From NCBI GenBank assembly GCA_036346275.1, contig CM070717.1, positions 10,289,178 through 10,353,177 of the forward strand: 64,000 nt of DNA, in the 5' to 3' direction. The notes beneath the pieces are model-generated. The model had not been told where the DNA came from, did no database searches, and saw nothing but the letters and a program-made list of their open reading frames with translations. Origin of the DNA: Otatea glauca. Its lineage: Eukaryota; Streptophyta; Magnoliopsida; Poales; Poaceae. Both the position numbers and the translations under genes were made by a program. Positions 48,892-60,646 of the stretch are shown piece after piece. Every line of letters begins with the position of its first letter. Position 1 is the stretch's first letter.

Positions 48892-49556
48892 CACTACTAC
48901 AGAATTGTACATCAGAATCGGTTCTTTTTTGTCATTACAATCGGTTCAAGTGGCGATACAAAGTCTTTGGATAGTGATGAGGTGGAGTTATCACAGTCGG
49001 TTTTACCCCGATTGTGATAAATCCTCATTAGAATCGGTTCTTAGATCAAACCGATTCTGATGAACACATTATCACAATCGGTTTTTCTAATAACCGATTC
49101 GATAAAGGTCATCGAATCGGTTCTTTAAAGAAGCGATTCGATGACCCCTCATTAGAATCGGTTCTTTTGCGAAACCGATTCTGATAACAACCGATTCTAA
49201 TGAGGGGGTCATCAGAATCGCTTCCTTTAAAGAACCGATTCTGATGATCCGCTCATTAGAATCGGTTCTTTTGTAGAACCGATTCTGATAACCACGTTAT
49301 CAGAATCGGTTCCGAAAAAGAACCGATTCTAATGAGGGGGTCATCAGAATCGCTTCCTTTAAAGAACCGATTCTGATAATGTATCATCACAATCGCTTTA
49401 TTCCAAGAACCGATTGTAATGGTATGGTTATCACTATCGCTTCCGTAAAAGAACCGATTCTACTAATGTGGTCATCACAATCGCTTTCTTAAAAGAACCG
49501 ATTCTGATGAGAGGTCATCACAATCAGTTCCTCATAAGAACCGATTCTGTTGACCC
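48892..49556. repeat. Left terminal repeat and subterminal dyad array of the CACTA element
   Basis: At least a dozen copies of atcagaatcggttctttt and the inverse aaagaaccgattctgat occur, most as pairs facing each other. Such repeats near CACTA ends are binding sites for the element's own TNPA-type protein in the classical En/Spm model. The core here is AATCGGTTCTT. Confidence 0.85.
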
Positions 49557-49985
49557 TCATGGGGGTGTTTCAATTTTGCATATTATCCAAAATAACACAC
49601 ATATTAACATTGGGCATATATATATCACATTGACAATACATAACACAGAATGCACATATCACATTCACAGAACATGAATACGTAAATTGCAATACATATA
49701 GCCCATTCGTTCACAACATACAAACACAAACATGCTTAACAATCAGTACACGTGCATATATATCACATTGACATATACAATTAATATTGTTTCCATATGG
49801 ACTAGTAGGACGCTTCAGATCTCTAAACCTCTGTCCTCCGATATAACTTCTAACCAGTACCATTGGCATAAGTGATCTTGTAAATTGTTGAGTGCTTTCT
49901 TTGTCTAAGCTCTTCTCGGGATATTGATCATCGCAAAACATAAATGAGTGCATGAATTTAAGTTTCAAAATTTGTATGTGAAAGG

Positions 49986-50640
49986 CTAAGTATGCATGTA
50001 CATATACCTTAGGAAAAAGGTGTGAGCGCCGACCACAACCAACATGTGTTGCATGACATAGAAGCCGCCACAGTCATATTTGCCCTGTTGATGACACTGT
50101 GAAGAGAGAAAAGAAATTAACACACGAAGATTAGATGTCAAAAAATTAAGCGTATATATGCTAGGCACTTGTACCGTGAATTTCTTATACTCCAGTGTCT
50201 TGCCCTTTTTGTTATTGTGTGACCCTCCTTCATCGACATAGTCTGAGAAACCCCTACATATATTGGAGAGATGCCATTGAGTAAAAAAAATATAGTTAAA
50301 TTCATAAAGTGTTAGGTTACGGTAATGTACTTATACGCAAAGGACACTTGATCGCGTAGGCCATCGGTCTCTTCTTGATTGAGTTAAAAATATAGACTGT
50401 GTTTTCACTCGGAACGAGGACGAGTAGAACCCAATGGTTGCTTATTAAATGGAATGTAGTGCAAGGAAATAAGTTCACATACGGTTTAAGTGCGTACAAG
50501 TAATTGAAGGGTTTGTACTACTTACTCCTCGTGGTACGGTATTACAACGAAGTCCTTCGTCGACTCAAGATGCAATACCCTCTTGACGTAGCCGACAACA
50601 AACACCGGATGTATCCTAGCCGTGGTCGCAGACACTAGCT
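49986..50640 (-). pseudogene. Ulp1-like cysteine protease (C48) region of the CACTA element
   Basis: Two exon-like pieces are visible. At 50317-50499 NHWVLLVLVPSENTVYIF carries the catalytic His. The position of the catalytic Asp reads Asn (AAC at 50383-50385, complement). At 49986-50168 QQGKYDCGGFYVM carries the Q-G-x-x-D-C-G signature with the catalytic Cys. Ulp1-like proteases act on SUMO-like tags, and plant CACTA and Mutator elements often carry such domains. Pieces are separated by intron-like DNA (50169-50316), with further coding likely up to about 50640. Whether any transcript is made is unknown. Confidence 0.7.
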
Positions 50641-51295
50641 CGGGTCGCCATTTAACCCAACTTGGTTTAGATTAAATCACGGCTCATTGTCTCATTGCCC
50701 CGCAACTCGTGTTGATATTAGAAAACATAATGCAAAATCCTATAAAAGTCGTCGACTCATGTTGTATGGTGCGATACTCACAGCGCCCAAGATCGTAAAG
50801 TAGAAATATCGACGGCTTTTAATTGGTACACAAGAAGCAGATCCTCAAAATTGACAGGAATATCCCATTCTCGTCACGGTGGAAATGTACCCTTTATACA
50901 TCACATTGAAGTCAACTCGACGCTCTTCCTCATTCACCTTATCAATATACCATCCATGGAGCTTGCGAGTCCACCGCCTAGACCATTTAGTTCGTTGGAT
51001 GCAAGCAGGGCTTTCCATGCACGTAGGCCTTAAAATCATAAGGGATGTCGTGGCTGTCCGACTTTTCTTTACGGGCGAAGGAGTCTTGAGGTGAGGGTAG
51101 TTGGCTTTTCAAGTACCTCAAGGGCTTTGTGGCCTTTATCGACTTTGCCTTCTTGGCGGAAGGAGTCTCAGAGGCCTCTTGTGGTTCTGTTGGTGTCGTG
51201 CATGTCCTTTTACACGTGAGCTCTGCACTCGTGTAGGACTCATCACGGTGGTGGGAATGTAATCAGAGCACGAGTAAGCGCAGTGCGGTAGGAAC

Positions 51296-52938
51296 CTACA
51301 AAGCACGCATATTTAACTTATTGCAGTACTCTTTGGAATGGTAGAGAAGACGCGGGGATTTTACCTTGACCGATCGACACCGTCGTGGGCCACTTGATGA
51401 GCGACATGCGTGCTTGCCCGAGAGTGCCGATATCTTCGTTGGGGAACTCGAGCACATGTGATAAGAAGTGTTCGTGGGCGTAGTCCACCGCACCTCATGT
51501 AGCCCTTCCCAAAGGCCGACCATGCACAGTGTCGGTCTCCTTGCACGAAATGCAACCCCGCGTGCAGCCTCGACAGGAAATCCATCCTCCGTCAGGGTGG
51601 TGAGCTGGCACTTAGCAGGGGCCTGCAAGATGTATGCAACTTGAGGAGAAACATTGTGGGAGTTACACTTGTAGATTTAATTTAGGAAAAATTAATTATT
51701 ACCTTTAGATGGGGATCGGTCTTATCATTTTTGGAACCACAGCTGCTAGGTCGGGGCACAGGCTTCTCTACAAGAGGTGAGGGATTCTGGCTCTGACTCT
51801 GGGAGATCATCGCCATCATCTCAGACCTCAGGCGCTCCTCACGTGCCATCATCTCAGCCCTTATCTCATCTTCACGTGCCATCATCTCCCCCTCATCTCA
51901 TCCTTGATCTCCTCCTCACCGCTCCTGGCGTCTCCTTGGCGCGCGCGTGCCTCCCATGATCTTGATCTAGCACTCAAACGTCATCTTGGAAGTAGGACTT
52001 CTTCGTATGCCCCGACCCTGCGCCGAGCACCCGGCCCTTATGATCGGGCTTCCCGATCGCATATGACAGGATATCTTTCGACCCTTGGCTCTCGAAGGTC
52101 CCCTGCTCTTTCCGCTGGCTTACCTCCTCCTGCAATAAGCGAGTACGAATTAGATCTGAAATACAACAAGCTAGGCCAACTGCAATGTACTAAGTCAGAT
52201 GTCTTACGATGGTAGAGACGACGTGCGCAGTAGCAGGGTTTGCGACTACAAGCTGCCCGTCAGGGGTTTTCTTTGTCCTCGTTAATACCCAGTTGCGTGC
52301 CCGTTCCTCACATATGTGGGAGTAAGGCATCGTCGTCCCGGAGTTCGCGCACTCCTCGGCTAGTCGCGCCCACTCTGCCTTCTTCCCCTCATAGCCGCCT
52401 GTACCGAGGTGGTGCGGGTGCGTGTTGTGCCTCTGGATAGTGGTATTCCTCTTTCTTAGCTGCTCTGCCTCGGGCGTACCCTTCGTCATCGTGAACTCCA
52501 CCCAAACATCTGTAGTAACGAACGGATACCTCTCGAATGGTGTACGACCTTTCAGTACGTACTCACTGTGCATGAGGACCCTGAAGTGCCTCAAGGCCAC
52601 ACCCATCCTCTTCAAGGCGTACCGTCTCGCGTTGCGTTCATCTTCCTCCTCTATAATCCACTTGCCCTTAACCTCATCCCACGATCGATTCTTACGCTTG
52701 TGGCGACTTCCTTCCTCCAATCCTTAATCGTTATGGGCACTCTCTCTCACCAATTGACCGAGGAATGAACAGTATCGCCCCTTGTACTTGGGAGGGCTGT
52801 GCGGACCCGTGGCATTGAAGTGGAGGACTGCGGTGTTCTCCGTGGCCCTTTGTTCGGTCCTCGGGCCTTCCTCACCTTACTCGGCCTCTCAACATTTGGA
52901 ACTTGGCTCGGCCCTCGGGAGCACCTTTCTACTGTCAT
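51296..52938 (-). pseudogene. Transposase_24-like protein of the CACTA element
   Basis: The block 52720-52190 has RSWDEVKGKWIIEEEDERNA, KRMGVALRHFRVLMHSEYVL and ECANSGTTMPYSHICEERAR, typical of the plant Ptta/En-Spm (Transposase_24) family, likely the DNA-binding partner of the main transposase. 51885-51682 is a Met/Glu/Arg-rich repeat (MMAREDEIRAEMMAREERLR), as in the C-terminal coiled coil of this family. 51628-51296 continues the same protein. Exon borders are not resolved and frames differ, so I call it a probable pseudogene. The N-terminal basic Ser/Pro-rich piece at 52938-52747 is in another frame. Confidence 0.7.
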
Positions 52939-53172
52939 GCGAGGAGCCGATGCTCTCTAATTGTGACATTTTGAGTTTTCTAATCGATAAGGTCATATAT
53001 TTGACATGAGAGAAAGCAATTAGTACCTATTTTGTGAACTTGACAATAAATCATGTAAAGCAATAGCTGAATAGATAAGTAATAAGATGTAAGCTGTTCT
53101 AGCATATTTGGTAGAGTAACAAATGAGCGAACGATCTTCAAAAAAGTTTATCTGTTGATCACCTAAATACGT

Positions 53173-53570
53173 ACCAACGATAACCCCTACTCTCTAAATA
53201 GGTTTGGTCCTAATCCCATTCGAGGATATGTGGTTTGAGCAAGTTCCTAAGCCGTTGTACAACTGCAGAGTAGATTTCGGCACCATCTCCCCGCTGTTCT
53301 CGGTATACGCCTCGACAACAGGTCAAGAGGGTGTATACCGGAGAACACCGTGAGGGAGATGCTACCAAATCTACTCGCAGCTTGTACAACACCAGAACTT
53401 GCCCGAACCACATATCCTCGAACTGTCCAAAAAACGTGGACAATTCGAGAATGCTTGCTTATGAATGTGACGAAATGGCATATTCATAAACAAGCACTCT
53501 CGAATGGGAGACGTAGGTTACGCATTTTTAACTCTAACGTAGATCATATTACAGTAACAATAATAACATG
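53173..53570. repeat. Triple-hairpin module, copy 1, upstream of the Transposase_24-like block
   Basis: Three consecutive inverted repeats: 53221-53420 (arms about 90 nt, roughly 85 percent paired by eye, short loop at gacaacaggtcaag), 53417-53449 (ctcgaactgtcc/ggacaattcgag) and 53444-53504 (ttcgagaatgcttgcttatg and its inverse). The whole about 400-bp block recurs at 59316-59730 in the same orientation. It stands about 0.5 kb upstream of the coding block at 52720. The open frames across it are a by-product of the dyad sequence. Confidence 0.85.
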
Positions 53571-54460
53571 TAGATCATATTACTGTATTTGCAGTAGATG
53601 ATGAAAGCATGCATTGTGAAATTTGAACTCAGAAATGTTTGCTCTCAAACTTGAATTAGAGAAATAATTTTCTTGTTCTGTAACTTTGTCGTAAGGACAA
53701 TAATGTACATACTGCAATTCTAGTGTACTTGTACATATTCTCCACTGAATGATGCCCAGGCTGAAACCTTCCATATATAATGTGCCGAAACAAGCTTGAT
53801 TGCCATCAGGAAAGTGCGCAAGGGCTTCCCACAACACATTTATTTCCATTTTTTGTTGCTCTCTGCATTTTCCTTGTAATAATCAAGATTGGTTCTTTTT
53901 GTGTCAACTATAAGCGCACTACATCTCTTGGTCATTCTTAAAATTTTCCTCCTTAAGTGACAAACTACACAACGCAATTATGCAAGTTGATTATGAAAAT
54001 TAAAATTTCTACCACAAGTGCTTGGCATTGTTGGTTATCAAACTCTCGATTATGAATCTTGTTTTAGACTAACGTTAAATAATATATCACTAAAATGGTT
54101 ACCATTCGCACTTTTGACAATTTGTGTTATGTGTGGGCATGGTAAAGCGTCTGTAATTTCCACATTACGTCTCTGTATGCCCTTAATGCTGAATAGGAGT
54201 TGTGTTTTCTCGTGTCCCATTCATACGCTAGTGTGAAAGTATAACCTTGTGATTGTTCTATACCCTTACAAGTGATCTTTCTACCCTTTAGTGTTACTAT
54301 TCAAATTCATACTCTATTGCGATAAAATCAACCTGTTTGGAAGTTATATCTTGCTAGAAACTAGCTTGTTGATTTCATCTTGTGTTACCAGTGAGGAACA
54401 TCAAGCCAACTCACATGCGAAGAAAGGATGGTTTAGAAAGTTACGAAAATAGAGCGTCAG

Positions 54461-54830
54461 TCGCAGGCGTCGGGACAGGCGGCGGTCGTCGGGCGGGTCG
54501 GGAGGGGCGCTGGGTGGCGGGCGGGCGGCGAGTCATCGGGCAGGTCGGAGGCGTCTGGGAGTCGGGCGGTCGGCGGGCGTCGGGAGGGCGTCGGGGCTGG
54601 GCGGCCGATCGTCGGGCGGGCCGGAGGGGCGGCGGGTGGCGGGCGGGCGGCGAGTCGTCGGGAGGCCTGTCGGGCGTCGGGAGTCGGGCGGTCGACGGGC
54701 GTCGGGTGGGGGGCGCGGCGAGGGCGGCGGTCGGGCGAGGGCGCGGGCGAGGCGCGGGCGCGGGTAGGGCGCGGCGCGCGCGCGCGGGCAGGAGGCGGCT
54801 TCGCTAGGTTAATGAGAGTATGCTGCGCGC
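54461..54830. repeat. GC-rich simple repeat (gtcgggcgg-like)
   Basis: A run of imperfect gggcgg, cgtcggg and ggcgggcgg words makes this the most GC-rich part of the window, flanked by AT-rich DNA. Both strands have open frames of Ala, Arg, Gly and Pro only because of the composition. Confidence 0.75.
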
Positions 54831-54867
54831 GCGCCTGAATCGACTTGGCGGGGGAAATAAATGGCGG

Positions 54868-55320
54868 GGGGTCATCAGTGTCGTTTATTAGGAAAACCGA
54901 TCCTGATAATATACATATCCGTGTCGTTTCTTCGAATAAAACCGACACGGATGTTTCAATCTTCAGTATCGTTTTTTTAAAATAACCGACACAGATGTGT
55001 AAATCAACATCAGTATCGCTTTTTCACACAAAACCGACACAGATATTTATAGTCATCAGTATCGCTTATTTCAAAAAAACCGACACAGATGTGTCAATCT
55101 TGAGATCGTTTTTACAATAACCGACACAGATGTGTAAATCAACATCAGTATCGCTTTTTCACACAAAACCGACACAGATGTTTATAGTCATCAGTATCGC
55201 TTATTGTAAAAAAACCGACACAGATGTGTATAGTAATCAATATCGCTTATTTTAGGAAAACCGACACTGATAAGCTCAATATCCGTATCACTTTTTTAAA
55301 GAAAACCGACACAAATGTAG
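54868..55320. repeat. Internal dyad-repeat array of the CACTA element
   Basis: About ten units alternate catcagtatcgctttttc and aaaccgacacagatg, in the style of the terminal arrays but with another core (GTATCGCTT and ACCGACACAGAT). It lies between the two gene blocks, 5' of the second one. Its edge at about 55320 shows no terminal inverted repeat. Confidence 0.85.
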
Positions 55321-55856
55321 TTCATTGCACTATTCCCTTTTCAGAATACCGCAAGTTCTGAATTTTCAGCATTTCATCAGAGAGAGAAAATGCCATAACA
55401 TTTTCGTTCGTTGTTGAAATTATTAGGAATTTTGCAGAAACATATTTCGGGATACTGCAAATCTTTTCATAAAAGAATTTTGGGAAAAAGCGACCTCGTT
55501 CAAGAAATATGCCAAAATTCATTTCGTAGACATGACTTGTGCGTAAAGTGTAGAAAAGTCAAAACTTTTTCAAATTAATCCGGAATTGCACGATAATTTC
55601 CATAAATGATGTTTTGACTATTTACAAGCTTTCCCAACAATAATTTAAATCAAATAGAATTTTCTTTCAAAACATATGGCACAAAGTGCAGTGCATAAAG
55701 GGACATTGCATTTCCATCAAAGCCTCCAACAGCAATTCACCATGGATTTTTACTTCGAAAGCATTGCAAACTATTTGACATACATAATACAACAATGAGA
55801 TTAACAACAAACATTATAATAGTCCATTTATTTACAATACAACCCTTCCTGATGAT

Positions 55857-58761
55857 CTACACGCATGTAATTTCTTCCATGTGTGTCATCGTCGCCACTA
55901 AGACAGCCCCATCCGCAAAGCAGAGGTATTTAATCAAATTGGCGTATTCTTCTTCATCTATGATATTTTCGACTCCAACGATCCGCGCTTGCCATGAAGA
56001 ACGACGTGCAACCTCGGATTGGCGAATCACGCACATAGAAGACCTGATTTGCTTGCTTCGCAAGTACGAATGGGTCATCTTTATAGGCGAGTCTGTTGAG
56101 ATCCACAAGAGTAAAACCTCTCTTGTCGACCTTCACTCCATGTAGGAGTCCCACCCACTTACATCGAACAATGGAATTTGATATATTCCGTAATCGAGCT
56201 CCCAAATTTCTTGATCACCCAAGTAAGAGTTCATTGCCATTGAGGATCCTCCTTTCGAGTGATGTTCATCGGAAAAAGCATCTATGCTTACACCCTTTAT
56301 TTTGAACAAGTACTCTTCGCATCGACTTTCAAATGTAAAAGGTGTACCCATTAATATCGTACCCCTGCCATGTCTGTACATTAAATCTAGGTCCGTCAGC
56401 CAACCATTTGATAGTCTCACTAACAGAGACCTCCGCCCTTTGTTTGAACCATGTGAGAAATCTATCGTTGTGTTCTCGCATGATGGAAAGCTCATCCATT
56501 TGTGGATTCTCTTCCGTAATATCGACTTGTGCTGCTCGATGTACCGCAACTTCGTGCTCTGCTTTGCAAGATCGGATGCGCTTTGCAATACATATCAAAC
56601 CGTGGCCTCGTTAGTTTCGATCCAACGGTTCCTTTGCCAGCAAGTCTACCCTCATGGCGAGATAGAGGAACACCGATTGCTTGTCTTTTCCGAGATAGTC
56701 CACGCAGAACTCAATAACCTCTTGAGCACCATAACCTTCCACAATACTAGCCTCAGGCTTCGACCGATTCCTCACGTAGGATTTTAATATACCCATGTAC
56801 CTCTCGAGCGGGTACATATAACGTAGGAATGCCGGTCCGCATATCTTAATCTCTCTAACGAGGTGAACAACAAGGTGGACCATGACATCGAAGAACGACG
56901 GTGAGAAATGCATCTCAAGCTGACATAGAGTCTGCACCACCTCACTCTGCAAGTTGTCTAGCACGTCGGGGTCAATAACTTTGCAGGAGATCGCATTGAA
57001 GAAGTAACACAGCTTCGTGATTGCAAACCTGACATCCTCTGGCAGAATATTTCTTATTGCAACTGGGAGCATTTGGGTCATCAAGACATGGCAATCGTGG
57101 GACTTCATGCCCAACAACTTCAAATCATCCAAGGACACAAGCTTCTTAATGTTCGCGGAGTAGCCAGATGGAACTTTAATACCATAGAGACATTTGCAAA
57201 GGTCCTCTTTCTCCTTCTTGGACAGGGTGTAGCATGCAGCGGGCATATACGGACCTTTTCCATCCTCCTCTATCACTGCAAGCCTGAGCCTGATTCCCAT
57301 GTAGGCCATGTCGCGACGAGCATTCACACCATCCTTTGTCTTTCCAGGTATGTTCAGCAGGATACCAACCAAATTGTCGCAGACATTCTTCTCAACGTGC
57401 ATGACATCAATACAATGCCGAACATCTAACTCCTTCCAGTACGGTAAGTCCCAAAATATTGACCTCTTCTTCCAAATGGTCCTAGAACGAACAGATTTAC
57501 GGCTCTTTCCGTACTGAACATCGATATCCTCTACACGTGAATATACTTGCCTTCCACTCATAGGCTGCGGTGCCGAACGGACTTCCCTCTTCCCATCAAA
57601 TTTGTCATCCATCTTATGGTATCGATGACTTCGAGGTAGAAACCTACGGTGACCCATATACACAGTTTTCTTGAATTCGGCAGCCATAGGCTCTCGGTCT
57701 CCTCTTCACAAATAGGACACGCTTTTGCTCCTTTCGTACTGTAGCCCGCCAAATTACCAAGAGCCGGGAAATCATTTATGGTGCAAAATACCATAGCCCG
57801 TAGGGTGAAATGCTCTCTTCTGTACGCATCCCACACAATGACCCCGTCATTCCACAATTTTACCAAATCCTCGATCAATGGAGCGAGGTACACATCAATA
57901 TCATTTCCCGGCTGTTTGGGTCCCGAGATTAGCAACAACATCATGATATACTTCCGCTTCATGCACAACCAAGGAGGAGGTTGTAGATACACAATGAACC
58001 GCCACGATCGCTCATGTTACCAAACGGATTCATTCCATGTTACTCAATCCAAATCTTATGTTCCTCATTTCGGCACCAAACTCCTCATGTTTCCAATCGA
58101 TGTTTCTCCATTGAGCCGAATCAGCAGGGTGTATCAGCTTGCCATCTTCCTTTCGAGACTCATAATGCCAACGCAATAATTTTGCTTCTCTAGGATTTGC
58201 AAACAACCTCTCCAGACGAGGAATGATGGGCAAGTACCACAATACCTTGGCCGGTGCACCTTTAGTGACCTCTTCACCCTCGTTGCCCCGGCTCTTACGC
58301 TTCTTGTCGTTACGCTTCTCCTTTTGTTTGTACCGAGGCACACCGCAAACTGGACAAATGTGCAGCTCCTGATGTGCGTTACGGTACAAGATGCAATCAT
58401 TTGGACATGCATGTATCCTTTCTATTTCCATTCCCATGGGACATAGTAGCTTCTTCGCTTCATAAATGCTTGTTGGCAACTCGTTTCCCTCCGGAAGCAG
58501 ATCCGATAGAAGAACTAGAAGTGCATTGAAACTTGTATCTGTCCAACGGTATTTTGCCTTCAGTTCGAACAATGCAAAGACCGAACCTAACTTGGTGTAT
58601 TCTGCTTTGCAACCTGTGAACAGTGGTTTCGCATCGTCTTCCATCAAGCTTTTAAACTTTCCAAACTCTCTTTCTGTGTAATTACCCTCCACATCCCGCA
58701 ACATTTGCTCCAAATTCTCCTCCTCAAACATATCAAACTGCAACTCATCATCCGGTTCCAC
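55857..58761 (-). pseudogene. TNP2/TNPD-type CACTA transposase with several frameshifts
   Basis: The enzyme would cut and move the element. N-terminal block 58761-58030: CPMGMEIERIHACPNDCIL, then CPVCGVPRYK. Central block about 57990-57660: ISGPKQPGNDIDVYLAPLIE and CPICEEETESL (Transposase_21). Block 57660-56611: DLPYWKELDVRHCIDVMHVE and GPAFLRYMYPLERYMGILKS (DUF4218). Blocks 56600-55860: WELDYGIYQIPLF and LVDLNRLAYKDDPFVLAKQA (DUF4216). These are the usual domains in the usual order on one strand. Breaks occur near 58030 (stop and frame change), 57660, 56640, 56340, 56150 and 55990. A 5' module of hairpins (59316-59730) lies about 0.6 kb upstream of the ATG at 58761. Confidence 0.92.
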
Positions 58762-59315
58762 CGTGTCTTCATTGCATACCGGCAGGTACTACTGTCTCCC
58801 GTGATGGATCCAACACGTGTAATTCCTCACGGCCACGTCGAATCGGTGGTCCTCAATTTGAGTGAGTTGTTAAATCTTCTCGATTGGTGCAATCAATGCA
58901 AGGACAATATATGAAGTTTACACCCTCCTCACCATGTCCTCTTGGTAATTTTTTGAACTCCTTAACACCCTCTGAAATTCAAGACTCACACGACTTTTTG
59001 CATACATCCATTCCTTACGGTTCATCCGCAATTAAACTTCACCCAATAAATTATGCACAAAGCGGAGCGACAAACAAGCTAGCTATTTGAAATATTGAGA
59101 CATCATTTGATTAATATTACCTTTGCAAAATAGATGACAATTTCTGCAACATATATGAAATATGTACTCCGATCGATACCTAGATTCTTCCCTGGTTTAG
59201 AGCTTCCAATTTCCTAGATAAGAGACATACATTTTAACATGAACAATGATATCAAACAATCTAATTATATAGTGCAAGTTAGCCTCAGATCTTTTGACTA
59301 CAACGAAACAATACA

Positions 59316-59730
59316 AGGGTATCAACGATGACTCCTAATCTCTAAATAGGTTTGGTCCTAATCCCATTCGAGGATATGTGGTTCCGACAAGTTCCTAAGC
59401 CGTTGTACAACTCCAGAGAAAATTTCGGCAGCATCTCGCTATTCTCCATATACACGTCTCGACAACAGGTCAAGAGGGGTGTGTATCTGGAGAATATCAG
59501 GGAGACGCTACCGAAATCTCTACTCTGCAGTTGTACAACATAGCTCAGGAACTTGCCCGAAGCACATATCCTCGAACTGTCCAAAGAACGTGGACAATTC
59601 GAGACTGCTCGCTTATAAATATGCCATTTCGTTCGGTATATTTATAAACAAGCATCCTCGAGCGGAGGCGAGGTTCCGCACCCTAAACTCTAGCATTCAT
59701 CGGTGTGACAATAATAATTCCATATTAACA
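59316..59730. repeat. Triple-hairpin module, copy 2, upstream of the TNP2 transposase
   Basis: Same order as copy 1: long hairpin 59369-59574, short hairpin 59571-59603 and third hairpin 59598-59662, where substitutions have often occurred on both arms or keep partial pairing. Homology with 53173-53570 begins near atcaacgatgactcctaatc and ends near cctaaactctagc. It lies about 0.6 kb upstream of the transposase start. Confidence 0.85.
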
Positions 59731-60118
59731 TCAAAGCACTACAAATTAAGATAATTAAATACATGTGTACATGCTTGTGAATAAAGGGTGTGAAATCTGA
59801 TAGGATATACACAATACCAGTGCAATCTAAACTTTCTTCGCGACATATCAAAATTACATAGTGCAAAATTAAAGGGGTTTGAAGGAATGCTCACATTTTG
59901 AAGAAAACCACAAATTATGCAAAATGAGGGGAAATCTCCTCAAGTTAGGGCTTCAAATTTACCCTCTTAACACCCACCCTTGAGGATTTCAAATTTTCTC
60001 ACCCAAGTATTGCTTCCAACCACGAATATGAGCTATTTTTTTACGGTGGCGGCGGAGAAACCTCCTCTGGAACAATAACAGAGAAGAGTTCAGTTCGAGT
60101 GGTATAAATAACCTAACG

Positions 60119-60643
60119 AGGTACATCACTATCGGTTCTTATATAAAAAGCGATAGTGATGTGATCATGCACATCATAGTCGGTTTTTACAAGACAAGCG
60201 ATAGTGATTATCATAGTCATCACAATCGGTTCCCACATAAAACGCGATAGTGATGAGCACGTACACATCACTATCGGTTCTTATTTAAGAAGCGATAGTG
60301 ATGATAATGCACATCACTATTGCTTCTCACAAAAGAACCGATAGTGATAAGCACGTGCTCATCACTATCGCTTCTTAAATAAGAACCGATAGTGATGTGT
60401 ACGTGCTCATCACTATCGCTTCTTATATGAAAACCGATAGTGATGATAATGCACATCACTATCATTTCTCGCATAAGAACCGATTGTAATGTTAAGGTGC
60501 TACATCACTATCACTTCTAACCCGAGAACCGATAGTGATTATGATTAATGCCTCTCCTAAGTCATCTATCACAATCGTTTCTTCCAAAAAACTTAAGAAC
60601 CGACACAGATGAAGCGATAGTGATGTACCATTCTGTAGTAGTG
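60119..60643. repeat. Right subterminal dyad array and terminal repeat of the CACTA element
   Basis: About twelve units of atcactatcggttcttat facing gaaccgatagtgatg follow each other at about 40-bp steps, ending in the inverse terminal repeat ttctgtagtagtg. The core CTATCGGTTCTT differs from the left array by a few bases. Confidence 0.88.
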
Positions 60644-60646
60644 GTG

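Larger units (their letters stand above)
48892..60643 (-). mobile_element. CACTA (En/Spm) transposon, complete, 11.75 kb, target duplication gtg
   Basis: The terminal inverted repeats CACTACTACAGAATTGTACATC (left, first 14 bases exact) and CACTACTACAGAATGGTACATC (right, read inversely) pair for over 20 bases. The 3-bp duplication gtg at 48889-48891 and 60644-60646 is exact. Both ends carry arrays of dyad subterminal repeats. Two gene blocks lie on the minus strand, a TNP2-type transposase and a Transposase_24/Ulp1-like block, both mutated. Stretches 53571-54440 and 59731-60118 contain no gene I recognise. Confidence 0.94.

Noticed and set aside
48892..49556. CRISPR-like regular repeats at the CACTA ends
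   Set aside because: Units alternate in orientation, spacers are not unique, and the context is a plant transposon.
53221..53420. miR820-type precursor
   Set aside because: I do not see the miR820 sequence as I know it; only the general precedent of CACTA-borne microRNA applies.
53210..53443. Open frame across the hairpin module (and its copy at 59342-59584)
   Set aside because: The two peptides are similar only because the DNA modules are duplicated; the dyad structure is the better explanation.
54382..54948. Gly/Arg-rich frame and its Pro/Ala-rich antisense
   Set aside because: Produced by the GC-rich simple repeat; no domain.
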